NCBI RefSeq assembly: GCF_008520305.1
Contig: NZ_ML703269.1
Span: 124,001 to 188,000, forward strand
DNA length: 64,000 nucleotides
Direction: 5' to 3'
Source of the DNA: Mesorhizobium sp. SARCC-RB16n
GTDB taxonomy: Bacteria; Pseudomonadota; Alphaproteobacteria; Rhizobiales; Rhizobiaceae
This document shows positions 41,681 to 50,839 of this stretch, in pieces. How positions within the stretch are numbered: the stretch's first letter is position 1; every line of letters starts with the position of its first letter. The notes beneath the pieces are model-generated. The model had not been told where the DNA came from. It did no database searches and saw only the letters and a program-made list of their open reading frames with translations. A program made the position numbers and the translations under genes.

Positions 41681-43303
41681 TCACCCCTGTTCCTGCATTC
41701 GTTTCGCGATCGCCCGGTGCAGATCTGGCGCTGCGGCGACCAGAGCTTGCGCCGCCTCGGATTGCGGGTGGACCAGCACCTCGCTCGTCTTGCCGCGCTC
41801 CACGATCTTGCCGTCATGCATGACCAGCACTTCGTCCGTGATGGCGCGGGCGACGGTCAGGTCATGGGTGATGAAGAGATAGCCGATGCCGAGTTTCTGG
41901 TTGAGCCCGGCGAACAGGTCCAGGATCTGCGCGCGGATCGAGACATCGAGCGCCGACACCGGCTCGTCGGCGACCACCAGTTTTGGGCGGGTGATGATGG
42001 CGCGGGCGATCGACAGACGCTGGCGCTGGCCACCGGAAAATTCGTGCGGATACTTGTCCATGTCTCGTTGATCGAGGCCGACCTCGTGCAGCGCATGCGC
42101 CACCATCTCGCGGCGTTCGGCGCGCGTCGGTTTTTTCTCCAGGACATGCAGAGGTTCGGCGACCAGTTTTTCGACCTTCTGGCGCGGATCGAAGGAGCCG
42201 TAAGGGTCCTGGAAGACGACCTGCATGTCGCGCCTGGCCGGCTTCAGTTCGGCTTCGCTCTTGCCAGTGACGGTCTCGCCGCGAAACCGGATTGTGCCCG
42301 AGTTCGGCCGGTCCAGTGCCAGGATCATGCGGGCAAGGGTAGACTTGCCGCAGCCGGAGCGGCCGACCAACGCCACCGACTGGCCCGGCGCCATCGACAG
42401 GGAGACGCCGTCGACCGCACGAATGTCAGGCGCGCGCCTGAACAGCGAGATGCGGCGGCCGTGATAGTCGCGCGTCACGCCCTCGACCTCGAGCAGAGGT
42501 TGGCTCGATCCGGCGCCGTGCGGTCTGGCGCGTGCAGGCACATGCATCGAAGCCTGCGCCAGCTGGCGCGTATAGGGGTGCAACTGACCGGACAGCGTGG
42601 GCGCCGTGTCGCCGGCCTCCATCACCTCGCCATGGCGCAGGATGGTGATGCGGTCGGCCATCTCGGTCACGACAGCGAGATCATGCGAGATCAGCAGCAG
42701 GCCCATGCGGGTCTCCGCGACGAGGTCGCGCAGGAGATCGAGGATCTGCGCCTGCAGCACCACGTCGAGCGCGGTCGTCGGCTCGTCGGCGATCAAAAGC
42801 TTCGGCTTCAGCGCGCAGGCGATGGCGATGACGACGCGCTGGCGCTGGCCGCCGGACAGTTCGTGCGGGTAGCGTGACAGCGGGAATTTTGCTTCGGGCA
42901 AGCCGACGCGATCGAGCATTTTTCGCGCCCGCTCCTCGGCGTCGGCACGGCTTGCCCTGGTGTGCCAGCGTATGCCTTCCGCGACTTGTTCGCCGATCGT
43001 CTTGACCGGATTGAGCGCTGTCATCGGTTCCTGGAACACCATGCCGATGTCGTCGCCGCGGAGCGCGCACATCTGGTCCTCGGTTGCCGTCAGGATATCG
43101 ATGCCGTCGAATGTGACGCGCCCGGTGGCGCGTGCGGCATGGGGCAGGAGCCGCATCACGGTCAGGGCGGTCATCGATTTGCCCGAGCCGGATTCGCCGA
43201 CTAATCCCATCACCTCGCCGGGCGCGACGGAGAGCTCCATGTTCTTCAAGATCTGCGTGTTGCCGATGGTCAGCGACAGATTGTCGACTTCGAGCAGGCT
43301 CAT
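41681..43303 (-). CDS. Dipeptide/oligopeptide-type ABC transporter, double ATP-binding protein
   Basis: 540 residues made of two fused ABC domains. The first has Walker A GESGSGKS (near residue 35) and signature LSGGQRQRVVIA; the second has GRSGCGKS (near 320) and FSGGQRQRLSIARA. Each ends with the extension typical of Dpp/Opp ATPases. It is the energy unit of the importer encoded just upstream: its ATG overlaps the stop of the second permease. It is the last gene of a five-gene minus-strand set that begins with the deacylase at 48056. Confidence 0.92.
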   Translation of the reverse strand: MSLLEVDNLSLTIGNTQILKNMELSVAPGEVMGLVGESGSGKSMTALTVMRLLPHAARATGRVTFDGIDILTATEDQMCALRGDDIGMVFQEPMTALNPVKTIGEQVAEGIRWHTRASRADAEERARKMLDRVGLPEAKFPLSRYPHELSGGQRQRVVIAIACALKPKLLIADEPTTALDVVLQAQILDLLRDLVAETRMGLLLISHDLAVVTEMADRITILRHGEVMEAGDTAPTLSGQLHPYTRQLAQASMHVPARARPHGAGSSQPLLEVEGVTRDYHGRRISLFRRAPDIRAVDGVSLSMAPGQSVALVGRSGCGKSTLARMILALDRPNSGTIRFRGETVTGKSEAELKPARRDMQVVFQDPYGSFDPRQKVEKLVAEPLHVLEKKPTRAERREMVAHALHEVGLDQRDMDKYPHEFSGGQRQRLSIARAIITRPKLVVADEPVSALDVSIRAQILDLFAGLNQKLGIGYLFITHDLTVARAITDEVLVMHDGKIVERGKTSEVLVHPQSEAAQALVAAAPDLHRAIAKRMQEQG

Positions 43304-44169
43304 CGCTGCCGCCGCGATTTAGGATCGAGAATGTCGGCGATGCCGTCGCCCAAAAGGTTCAGGCCGAGCACGGTGACGACGATCGCCATGCCGGGAAAGA
43401 TCGCCATCCACGGCGCCACCACCATGCGCGTCTGGGCGTCGAACAGCATGCGGCCCCAGCTCGGCATTGGCGGCTGCGCGCCGAGGCCGAGATAGGAAAG
43501 CCCGGCCTCGGCCAGGATGCCCAGCGCGAACTGGATGGTGCCTTGCACAAGAAGAAGCGTGGCGATGTTGGGCAGCACATGTTCGATCGATATCTGCGTG
43601 CTGCTCTTGCCTGCGGCGCGCGCGGCAAGGATGAATTCGCGCGGCCAGACGGCAAGCGCGCCGGCGCGGGCAACGCGGGCAAAGACCGGGATGTTGAAGA
43701 TGCCGATGGCGATGATCGCATTGACGGCGCCCGGCCCGAAAATGGCGGTGATCATGATCGCCGACAGCAGCGCGGGGAAGGCAAAGACGAGATCGTTGAC
43801 TCGCATCAGCGCCTCGTCGACAAGGCCGCCGCGCGCCGCGGCGAAGGCGCCGAGCGGCACGCCGACACCCATGCCGATACCGACGGCGACCAGCGCCACG
43901 GCGATCGAATTGCGGGCGCCGACCATGACCATCGACAGGATGTCGCGGCCAAAATGGTCGGTGCCGAACCAATGGGCCAGCGAGGGGCCTTGCGTCTTGT
44001 CGGCTATGACCAGCTTCGTCACATCGTAAGGCGTCCAGACATAAGAGACCATGGCCATCGCCAGGATCAGTACGGTGATGACGAAGCCGGCGACGAATGC
44101 GGTATTCCCAAATGCCTTGGCCAGGATGCTGCGGAACGTCTCGTCGGGAATGTCGATGCGTAGCGTCAT
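43300..44169 (-). CDS. Dipeptide-type ABC transporter permease (DppC-like)
   Basis: 289 residues with about six membrane segments. The N-terminal HWFGTDHFGRDILSMVMVGARNS is the DppC/OppC signature, and EFILAARAAGKSSTQISIEHVLPN is the EAA loop that contacts the ATPase. GLSYLGLGAQPPMPSWGRML is also conserved. It pairs with the DppB-like permease upstream, whose stop overlaps this ATG. Located in the inner membrane. Confidence 0.93.
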   Translation of the reverse strand: MTLRIDIPDETFRSILAKAFGNTAFVAGFVITVLILAMAMVSYVWTPYDVTKLVIADKTQGPSLAHWFGTDHFGRDILSMVMVGARNSIAVALVAVGIGMGVGVPLGAFAAARGGLVDEALMRVNDLVFAFPALLSAIMITAIFGPGAVNAIIAIGIFNIPVFARVARAGALAVWPREFILAARAAGKSSTQISIEHVLPNIATLLLVQGTIQFALGILAEAGLSYLGLGAQPPMPSWGRMLFDAQTRMVVAPWMAIFPGMAIVVTVLGLNLLGDGIADILDPKSRRQR

Positions 44170-45113
44170 TGCCGGGTCCTCAGGCGGGGATCGACCACCG
44201 CATAGGAAAGGTCGACAACGAGGTTGACGACAATGACGGCGGCGACCAGCAGCATGACGACGCTTTCGACGACGATCAGGTCGCGCTGGGTAATCGCCTG
44301 GAACACCAGCCGGCCGAGGCCGGGCAAATAGAAGACATTCTCGATGATGATGGTGCCGGCGAGCAGGAAGGCGAATTGCAGGCCAAGGATGGTCAGCACC
44401 GGGATCATGGCGTTGCGCAGCGCGTGCCGCCAAAGCACGGCGCGATAGGGCAGGCCCTTGGCCCGGGCGGTGCGGATATAGTCCTCGTTCAGCACCTCGA
44501 TCAGCGCCGAACGGGTAACGCGCGCCAGGATCGCCGCTTGCGGCAAGGCAAGCGCCACCGCCGGCAACAGCAGCGATTTCAGCGCTGGCCAGGCGCCGGC
44601 GCCCCAGCCGGGAAAACCTCCTGCCGGGACCAGTCGCAGCCAGACGGCGAAGACATAGATCAGCATCAGCGCGAACCAGAAATTGGGCACGGCGACGCCA
44701 AGCTGTGCCACGCCCATCGCCACCGTGTCGCCGGCCCGTCCGCGCCGGCTGGCGGAAAACAGGCCGACCGGTATGGCGATGATGGTGGAAAGGGCAAGCG
44801 CGATCAGCGCCAGCGGCAGCGAGACGGCAAGCCGTTCACGCACGAGATCGATCACCGGTACCGAATAGGTATAGGAGCGGCCGAAATCGAGGCTGAGCAG
44901 GCCGCCGGCCCAATGAAGGTAGCGCCAAGCCAGCGGCGCGTTGAGACCCATCTGGTTGCGCAAGAGTTCGACCTGGTCGGCGCTGGCGTTCATGCCCAGC
45001 ATCAGCCGCGCCGGGTCGCCGGGGAGGATTTCCAACACGGCGAACACCACCATCGAGGCCAGGACCAGCGTGGCGATGGCGATGGCGAGGCGCTTGAGGA
45101 GGTAGGCGGTCAT
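44166..45113 (-). CDS. Dipeptide-type ABC transporter permease (DppB-like)
   Basis: 315 residues with six membrane segments. MTAYLLKRLAIAIATLVLAS, a typical DppB start, is followed by ILPGDPARLMLGMNAS and the EAA loop DYIRTARAKGLPYRAVLWRHALRNA. PGLGRLVFQAITQRD near the C-terminus is also characteristic. It forms the channel with the DppC-like protein. It lies 34 bases downstream of the binding-protein gene and overlaps the next permease. Confidence 0.93.
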   Translation of the reverse strand: MTAYLLKRLAIAIATLVLASMVVFAVLEILPGDPARLMLGMNASADQVELLRNQMGLNAPLAWRYLHWAGGLLSLDFGRSYTYSVPVIDLVRERLAVSLPLALIALALSTIIAIPVGLFSASRRGRAGDTVAMGVAQLGVAVPNFWFALMLIYVFAVWLRLVPAGGFPGWGAGAWPALKSLLLPAVALALPQAAILARVTRSALIEVLNEDYIRTARAKGLPYRAVLWRHALRNAMIPVLTILGLQFAFLLAGTIIIENVFYLPGLGRLVFQAITQRDLIVVESVVMLLVAAVIVVNLVVDLSYAVVDPRLRTRQ

Positions 45114-45147
45114 GTGAGGCGAGGGAGCGAGGCGCGCACCACGAACC

Positions 45148-46626
45148 TCACTCGCTCCACTTCACCTTGGTGAGATCATTGGCCTGGATCGGCGCGTTCT
45201 CCCACAGGCCTTGGAGCTTGGCGTCCCAGACGCCGACCTTCGGCAATTCGTAGAGGAAGCCGACCACGGCGTCGTCGGCCAGGATCTTCTGCGCCTCGCC
45301 AAGCAATTCCTTGCGCTTGGTTTCGTCGGAGGTGAGGTTGAGGTCGGCAATTATCTTGTCGAAGGTCGGATTGTCGTAGTTGAAGTAGTAGTCCTTGCGC
45401 GAATAAATATCGATGTCATTGGGTTCGGTGTGGGAGACGATGGTCAGGTCGTAGTCCTTCTTGGTGAATACCTGGTCCAGCCACTGCGCCCATTCGACCG
45501 GGATGATCTCGAGGTTGATGCCGACATCGCGAAGCTCCGAGGCGATGATCTCGCCACCCAGCCGTGCATAGCTGGGCGGCGGCAGTTTCAGCGTCGCCTT
45601 GAAGCCGTTCTCCAGCCCGGCTTCCTTCAGCAACTCCTTGGCCTTGTCGACATTGTGCGGATAGAGGCCGGTGAGGTCGACATAGTCCTTGTTGGCTGGC
45701 GACATGTGGGAGCCGATCGGCAGGCCAAGGCCGGCGGAGGCTCCGTCGATGATCGCCTTGCGGTCGAGCGCGTAGGAGATCGCCTGCCTGACCTGCAGCT
45801 TGTCGAAAGGCGGCTTCTTGTTGTTGATCGCCAGGATGGTCTCACCCTCGGTCGAGCCGATCACCACCTTGAAACGCGGGTCGTCCTTGACCTGTGCCAG
45901 ACTGTCGGGATCGAAGAAGGGAAAGGCCTGGATGTCACCGGACAGCAGCGCCGGCACATAGGCCGCGGCATCTGGGACGATGCGGAACTCGACCTTGTCG
46001 AGGAACACCGGAGCGCCCCAGTAGTGGTCGGCCTTTACCAACGTGATCGACGATCCCTTGGCCCAGTTCCGGAACTTGAACGGGCCGGTGCCGACAGGGT
46101 TTTCCTTGTTGGTGTCGGCGGATTTCGGCGACACCATCACCGCGTCGCCCCAGCCCATATTGTAGAGGAACGACCCTTGCGGGTTCTTCAGCGTGACCTT
46201 GACCGTCGCCGGATCAATGACGTCAACCTTGTCGATGGCCGCGAACAGGCCCTTCTGCGCATTGACCGAATTGTCGGCGCGGGCCCGGTCGAGCGAGAAT
46301 TTCACGTCGTCGGCGCTGAAATCGGCGCCATCGTGGAATTTGACGCCGGTGTGGAGCTTGAACGTATAGACCTTGCCGTCATCGGAAATGGTCCAGCTCT
46401 GGGCCAGATCCGGCAGAACCTCGCCATTGGGCCCGATCCGGGTCAGGCCCTCGAAGACATTGGCGTAGAGCACTTCCTTGATGGCGGCGGCGGCACCCGC
46501 GGTTGGATCGAGATGCGGCGGCTCGAGCGGAATGCCGATGACCAGGTCGGTCCGGGCTGCGAAGGCATGGCTTCCGGCGGCCAGCGCAAGGACCGTCGCG
46601 GCCAGAATGGTTTTCCACAGTCTCAT
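45148..46626 (-). CDS. ABC transporter substrate-binding protein, family 5 (peptide/nickel type)
   Basis: 492 residues. The signal peptide MRLWKTILAATVLALAAGSHAFA ends near residue 23. The mature protein begins RTDLVIGIPLEPPHLDPTAGA and carries YTFKLHTGVKFHDGADFSADDVKFSLDRA, the SBP-5 signature. It is periplasmic and binds peptides or other oligomeric substrates for the permeases encoded downstream. The ArgE-like deacylase gene lies 149 bases upstream in the same direction, which suggests that the ligand is an N-acyl amino acid or dipeptide; this is inference. Confidence 0.92.
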   Translation of the reverse strand: MRLWKTILAATVLALAAGSHAFAARTDLVIGIPLEPPHLDPTAGAAAAIKEVLYANVFEGLTRIGPNGEVLPDLAQSWTISDDGKVYTFKLHTGVKFHDGADFSADDVKFSLDRARADNSVNAQKGLFAAIDKVDVIDPATVKVTLKNPQGSFLYNMGWGDAVMVSPKSADTNKENPVGTGPFKFRNWAKGSSITLVKADHYWGAPVFLDKVEFRIVPDAAAYVPALLSGDIQAFPFFDPDSLAQVKDDPRFKVVIGSTEGETILAINNKKPPFDKLQVRQAISYALDRKAIIDGASAGLGLPIGSHMSPANKDYVDLTGLYPHNVDKAKELLKEAGLENGFKATLKLPPPSYARLGGEIIASELRDVGINLEIIPVEWAQWLDQVFTKKDYDLTIVSHTEPNDIDIYSRKDYYFNYDNPTFDKIIADLNLTSDETKRKELLGEAQKILADDAVVGFLYELPKVGVWDAKLQGLWENAPIQANDLTKVKWSE

Positions 46627-46775
46627 CGTGCGACTCCCCATGCGTTCAGGCTCAAACCGGGCGATAGAAGCGTGATTTCGCGCGGGAGTAAATTGCGTTT
46701 CGTGCTGTGCGCGTGGCCGGGAATGTTTTTCTTCGGTAGCCATGTTGATCGGTCGAAGCTCGCCCCGTGTGAGAC

Positions 46776-48056
46776 CTATCCAGCGGCAGTGCCACGCAGC
46801 AGCACGTTGAGGCCGATGGCCATCACCTTGGCCGATTCCACCATGTCCGATATGCCGACCCATTCGTCCGGCCGGTGGGCGAGGTCGAGAATACCCGGGC
46901 CATAGGCGATGCAGTCATAGATATGACCGATGCGGGCGATGTGCTTCTGGTCGTAGGTGCCGGGCGAAATGACATAGTCGGGCTCGCGGTCGAAGATCGC
47001 GTGAATGCCTTGCGCCACCGCCTTGACCACGGGCGCGTCGCGTTCGGTCATCAGCGGCAACACTTCCATCAGGTCGCGGATTTCATAATCGAACTTTTTG
47101 CGCTCGCGCTTCAGCCGGTCGAGAATACTCGTCACCTCGCTTTTGACCGTGGCGAGATCCTCCTCGAGCAGGAAGCGCCGGTCGATGGTCAGCCGGCAGG
47201 AATCGGGCACGTTGGGCGAGGGCAGTCCGGGCCGGAAATCCTCGGTCTGGCCGCCATGGATGGAATTGATGTTCATGGTCGAGCGTCTGGCGCCTTCCGG
47301 CACCACCGGCATGCGCGTCATCTTGCGGTCTAGTGCCGGAAACAATTCGTCCTCGAAGGCCCGCAGTACGGCACCCATGTGGCGCACTGCATTGTCGCCG
47401 AGAAACGGCATCGAGCCGTGCGCGATCTCGCCCTTGGTCTCGATCTCCGCCCACCAGACACCGCGATGGCCAAGGCAGATGCGGTCCTTGTTGAGAGGCT
47501 CGGGGATGATGACGTGGTCGACCTTGGGCTTCGAAAAATAGCCGAGCCCGGCCAGATGGGCGACGCCGCCGAAGCCGCCGGATTCTTCGTCGACCGTTCC
47601 AGAGATCTCGATGGCGCCGGGAAAGTCGGGGAAGATTTCCATGAAGGCTTCGACGGCGATGATGGAGGCGGCGAGGCCGCCCTTCATGTCGCAGGCGCCG
47701 CGGCCATAGAGCTTGCCGTCCCTGACGATGCCGGCGAAGGGATCCACCGTCCAGCCTTCGCCAGCCTCGACCACGTCGATATGCGAATTGAAGTGGACGC
47801 AGGCGCCTGGTGACCGTCCATCGAACCGCGCAACGACATTGACGCGCGGATAGCGATCGGTGTCGCCGGGCGTGCCTTCGGCGCGGATGAACTCGGTCTC
47901 GAAGCCCCGCTTTCTTAGCCGCGCACCGATATATTCGGCGCATGGCCGGTAGGCTTCGCCGGGCGGGTTGATGGTTGGAAAACGAATGAGGTCGGCGGTC
48001 AGCGCCACCAACTCGTCGCGCCTGATATCGATTGCCTCGAGGAGTCGCTCGTTCAT
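46776..48056 (-). CDS. ArgE/DapE-family deacylase (M20 metallopeptidase)
   Basis: 426 residues. HFNSHIDVV (metal His near residue 97), GRGACDMKGGLAA (metal Asp near 132) and GTVDEESGGFG (catalytic Glu pair near 166) define the M20 di-zinc site; the dimerisation domain follows at about 200-310. NPPGEAYRPCAEYIGARL is typical of the ArgE/DapE group. It hydrolyses an N-acyl bond of an amino acid or a small peptide in the cytoplasm. Lying ahead of a peptide importer, it may process the imported compound rather than work in arginine or lysine synthesis. Confidence 0.9.
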   Translation of the reverse strand: MNERLLEAIDIRRDELVALTADLIRFPTINPPGEAYRPCAEYIGARLRKRGFETEFIRAEGTPGDTDRYPRVNVVARFDGRSPGACVHFNSHIDVVEAGEGWTVDPFAGIVRDGKLYGRGACDMKGGLAASIIAVEAFMEIFPDFPGAIEISGTVDEESGGFGGVAHLAGLGYFSKPKVDHVIIPEPLNKDRICLGHRGVWWAEIETKGEIAHGSMPFLGDNAVRHMGAVLRAFEDELFPALDRKMTRMPVVPEGARRSTMNINSIHGGQTEDFRPGLPSPNVPDSCRLTIDRRFLLEEDLATVKSEVTSILDRLKRERKKFDYEIRDLMEVLPLMTERDAPVVKAVAQGIHAIFDREPDYVISPGTYDQKHIARIGHIYDCIAYGPGILDLAHRPDEWVGISDMVESAKVMAIGLNVLLRGTAAG

Positions 48057-48276
48057 GCCACAAGTTGAGCAGCGATCCCGACAGTTTTGCAAGCCCGTCG
48101 ATCAAACCCCGTGTGGCATGTCGTTGCGGCAACTACTGCGGGAAATCGTTCAAATTTGCTGCAATGGATTGGGGAATTGGTCAAGGAGTGTGTGGTATCC
48201 CATTCACCTGCCGTTAAAAAAGTGAAAAACAACTTGATGGTGGACATGCAAGGGGCAATCAAAGGGGTTTGATCGC

Positions 48277-48705
48277 ATGAAAAAGTTTTTACTTGTGGCC
48301 GCGATGCTGGCGGCCGCGTTGTTTGGCACATCTATCGCAAGCCAGGCGGCGATGCTTGAAGCAAATATCGATGTGTCGTCGCAGACTATGACAGTAAGAT
48401 ATGGCCTGGAGGTTTATCGGTGGACGGTGTCCACCGCGCGTCCAGGTTACTTCACGCCGCGCGGCACCTACCGCCCGCAGCGGACCGCACGGATGTGGTA
48501 TTCGAAAAAGTACCATATGTCGCCGATGCCATATTCTGTGTTCTTCCACGGCGGCTACGCCATTCATGGCACGGGTGCGGTGCGGCAACTTGGACGTCCG
48601 GCGTCGCACGGATGCGTACGGCTGCACACGGCCAATGCCGCGACCTTCTATGCGATGGTGCGGGAAGTCGGATTCGGCAATACGCGCATTGTCGTCACCA
48701 ATTAG
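48277..48705 (+). CDS. L,D-transpeptidase (YkuD domain)
   Basis: 142 residues. A signal peptide MKKFLLVAAMLAAALFGTSIASQA is followed by a compact YkuD domain. The catalytic motif HGTGAVRQLGRPASHGCVRL holds the histidine and active cysteine (Ser-His-Gly-Cys). It would form 3-3 peptidoglycan cross-links or attach proteins to the wall in the periplasm. It lacks a LysM or other binding domain and is among the shorter members. AAGGGG lies 9 bases before the ATG. Confidence 0.92.
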   Translation: MKKFLLVAAMLAAALFGTSIASQAAMLEANIDVSSQTMTVRYGLEVYRWTVSTARPGYFTPRGTYRPQRTARMWYSKKYHMSPMPYSVFFHGGYAIHGTGAVRQLGRPASHGCVRLHTANAATFYAMVREVGFGNTRIVVTN

Positions 48706-48776
48706 GCGATTGGCGGTTCGCTGATACTGGCTTTGTCTGCCGGCGGAGGAACTCACTTTCCCGCCGGGGCCTTTGC

Positions 48777-49760
48777 TCAGGTGTTTGAGACGGGAGCCGG
48801 CTTGGTGTGCTTTTTTCGCCGCCAGTTGCTGATTTCCCACCTTTTGTGGAACCACATCCACTGGCCGGGATCCTCGCGCACCCAGCGCTCGACGACGTCG
48901 TTCAGCATCTGGGTGGTGGCGTGGACGTCGACGCTGCCGTCGGCCGTGCGCGGCAGGACCAGCTTGTCCTCGATCTCGAGCCGGAAGCGGTTGCCCGGCA
49001 GCCTGACGCAACGCGCCGGGTAGACATCGCAGTCATAGTGACGGGCAAGAGTGCCGAGCACGCGGTTGCTCTGGCAGGGACGGCCGAAGAAGGTGGTGTC
49101 CAGGCCGTTGGAGAATTTCTGGTCGACGAGAACGCCGATATTGCCGCCATTCTCTAACACCCCAGCCAGCGCGAACGAGGCACCGGCCATCGAAGGCAGC
49201 AGGCCTCCCATGGTCGATCGCCTTGTCGAAAGGATGTAGTCGGCGAGGTAGGGATTGTTGGGCGGCCGAAACAGCGCGGTGATGTTCATGCCGAATGTCG
49301 CCGCCGCCACCGGCAGCAATTCGAAATTGCCGAGATGGCCGGTGAAGACGATGTGCGGCTGCTTTTCGGCCGCGATCTCGACGAAATGCTCTGTTCCCTT
49401 GACCTCGACCCGACCCGGCTTGCCGGCGGCGGGGTCATAGTCGAACAGGGCGTCGAGGAAGATGTATTCGGCCGCAAGGCGGGCCATGTTGCCCCACATG
49501 TCGGAGGCGATGGCCTGGATTTCGCCATAACTCTTTTCCGGATAGGCCTTGCGCAGATTGTCGATGGCGACTTGGTGGCGTCCGACCCTTGGGCCAATGA
49601 GGCGAGCTGTGCGGTCGGCAAAATTCAGCGCGCTGTCGACCGGCAGCAGGCGCAGCAGCGACATGATGATCATCGCCGCGCGCGCGACAACCCAGTAATT
49701 CACCTGGCGCAGTTGTCTGCCATAGCGAAATTTCAGGTCGCGGCGAAGCTTCTTGAGCAC
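48777..49760 (-). CDS. lpxXL: Lipid A very-long-chain acyltransferase
   Basis: 327 residues of the LpxL/HtrB lysophospholipid acyltransferase family. The active-site motif is GHLGNFE (His-x4-Glu) near residue 142; an N-terminal membrane helix (YWVVARAAMIIMSLLRLLP) anchors it to the inner membrane. Its place at the end of the acpXL-fabF-fabF-adh cluster identifies it as LpxXL, which moves the 27-hydroxyoctacosanoyl chain from AcpXL to lipid A. The gene lies 13 bases after the dehydrogenase stop. Confidence 0.9.
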   Translation of the reverse strand: MLKKLRRDLKFRYGRQLRQVNYWVVARAAMIIMSLLRLLPVDSALNFADRTARLIGPRVGRHQVAIDNLRKAYPEKSYGEIQAIASDMWGNMARLAAEYIFLDALFDYDPAAGKPGRVEVKGTEHFVEIAAEKQPHIVFTGHLGNFELLPVAAATFGMNITALFRPPNNPYLADYILSTRRSTMGGLLPSMAGASFALAGVLENGGNIGVLVDQKFSNGLDTTFFGRPCQSNRVLGTLARHYDCDVYPARCVRLPGNRFRLEIEDKLVLPRTADGSVDVHATTQMLNDVVERWVREDPGQWMWFHKRWEISNWRRKKHTKPAPVSNT

Positions 49761-49773
49761 GGAAATCGAGGCT

Positions 49774-50802
49774 CTAGGCGACGCGCAGGATGATCTTGCC
49801 GAAGACGTCGCGGCCTTCCATGCGCTTCAGCGCGGCATCGATGTCGTCGAAGCCGACCTCGGTGTCGATGACCGGCGTGACTTGCCCCGCCGCCATCTTC
49901 TGCATGGCGTTGGCTATATTCTCCATGCGGCAACCGAAGGATCCAAGCAGTTTCAACTGCTGCTGGAAGAGCTGCATCAGGTTGATCTGCGTCGACACGC
50001 CCGAGGTCGAGCCGCAGGTCACCAGGCGGCCACCGCGCTTCAGGCACAGCATCGAGCCGGCAAAGGTGTCGGTGCCGACATGCTCGAACACGACGTCGAC
50101 GCCTTTCTTTTTCGTCAGCTTGCGCACGACGCCTTCGAAGCGGTCGTCGCGGTAGTTGATGACATGATCGGCGCCGAGTGCCTTGGCCTTGTCGATCTTG
50201 TCGTTCGAACCGACAGTGGTGATGATCGTGCAGCCCATCCGCTTGGCCAGCTGGATCGCCGCCGAGCCGATGCCCGATCCGCCGGCATGGACGAGGATCG
50301 TCTCGCCAGGCTGCAGCCTCGCATTGTCGAACAGCATATGCTCGACGGTGCCGAAGGTGACCGGAGCAACCGCGGCTCCGATATCGGTCACGCCAGGTGG
50401 CGCGGGGACCAGCAGGCGCGCCGGTAGGTTGATCTTCTCTTGCGCGAAACCGTCGAGATGGAAACCGTGAACGCCCGAAACATGTTCGCAGAGATTGTCG
50501 CGGCCTTCACGGCAGGCGCGGCAGAGGCCGCAAGTGCGGGCGCCATAGATCGACACCAATTGTCCGGGCAGCAAGCTGGAAACGCCGGGACCGACCGCCT
50601 CGACCTCGCCGGAGGCCTCGGCGCCGACGACCAGTGGCAGCTTGCGCTTGGCGAAGGCCATGCCACGCCAGCCCCAGACGTCGATGTGGTTCAGCGCCAC
50701 CGCCTTGATGCGCAGCGTGACTTCGCCAAGCGCGGGCGGCGGCGGGGGTGGCAGGTCCACCGTTTCAAGGCGGCGGTCCTCGATAAGTTGCAGTGCGCGC
50801 AT
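49774..50802 (-). CDS. Zinc-type alcohol dehydrogenase/quinone reductase of the acpXL cluster
   Basis: 342-residue medium-chain dehydrogenase. The cysteine cluster CGLCRACREGRDNLC is the structural zinc site, GAEASGEVEAVG marks the catalytic domain, and the cofactor loop is HAGGSGIGSAAIQLAKRMG. In rhizobia a gene of this type sits between fabF and lpxXL and probably reduces an enoyl or keto intermediate of the very-long-chain acyl group (adh2XL). It is 37 bases downstream of the KS gene. Confidence 0.88.
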   Translation of the reverse strand: MRALQLIEDRRLETVDLPPPPPPALGEVTLRIKAVALNHIDVWGWRGMAFAKRKLPLVVGAEASGEVEAVGPGVSSLLPGQLVSIYGARTCGLCRACREGRDNLCEHVSGVHGFHLDGFAQEKINLPARLLVPAPPGVTDIGAAVAPVTFGTVEHMLFDNARLQPGETILVHAGGSGIGSAAIQLAKRMGCTIITTVGSNDKIDKAKALGADHVINYRDDRFEGVVRKLTKKKGVDVVFEHVGTDTFAGSMLCLKRGGRLVTCGSTSGVSTQINLMQLFQQQLKLLGSFGCRMENIANAMQKMAAGQVTPVIDTEVGFDDIDAALKRMEGRDVFGKIILRVA

Positions 50803-50839
50803 GGAGCCTGTCGGTTTCTGTTAAGCGGAAAGGGCTCGC

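Noticed and set aside
43132-45173. Two long plus-strand frames (343 and 358 codons) over the ABC permease genes
   Set aside because: Their translations are charged repeats typical of antisense membrane genes, with no ribosome site.
48706-48776. Terminator hairpin (CCGGCGG with CCGCCGG) between the transpeptidase and lpxXL
   Set aside because: The loop is long and the T tract is weak, so I did not list it as a supported terminator.
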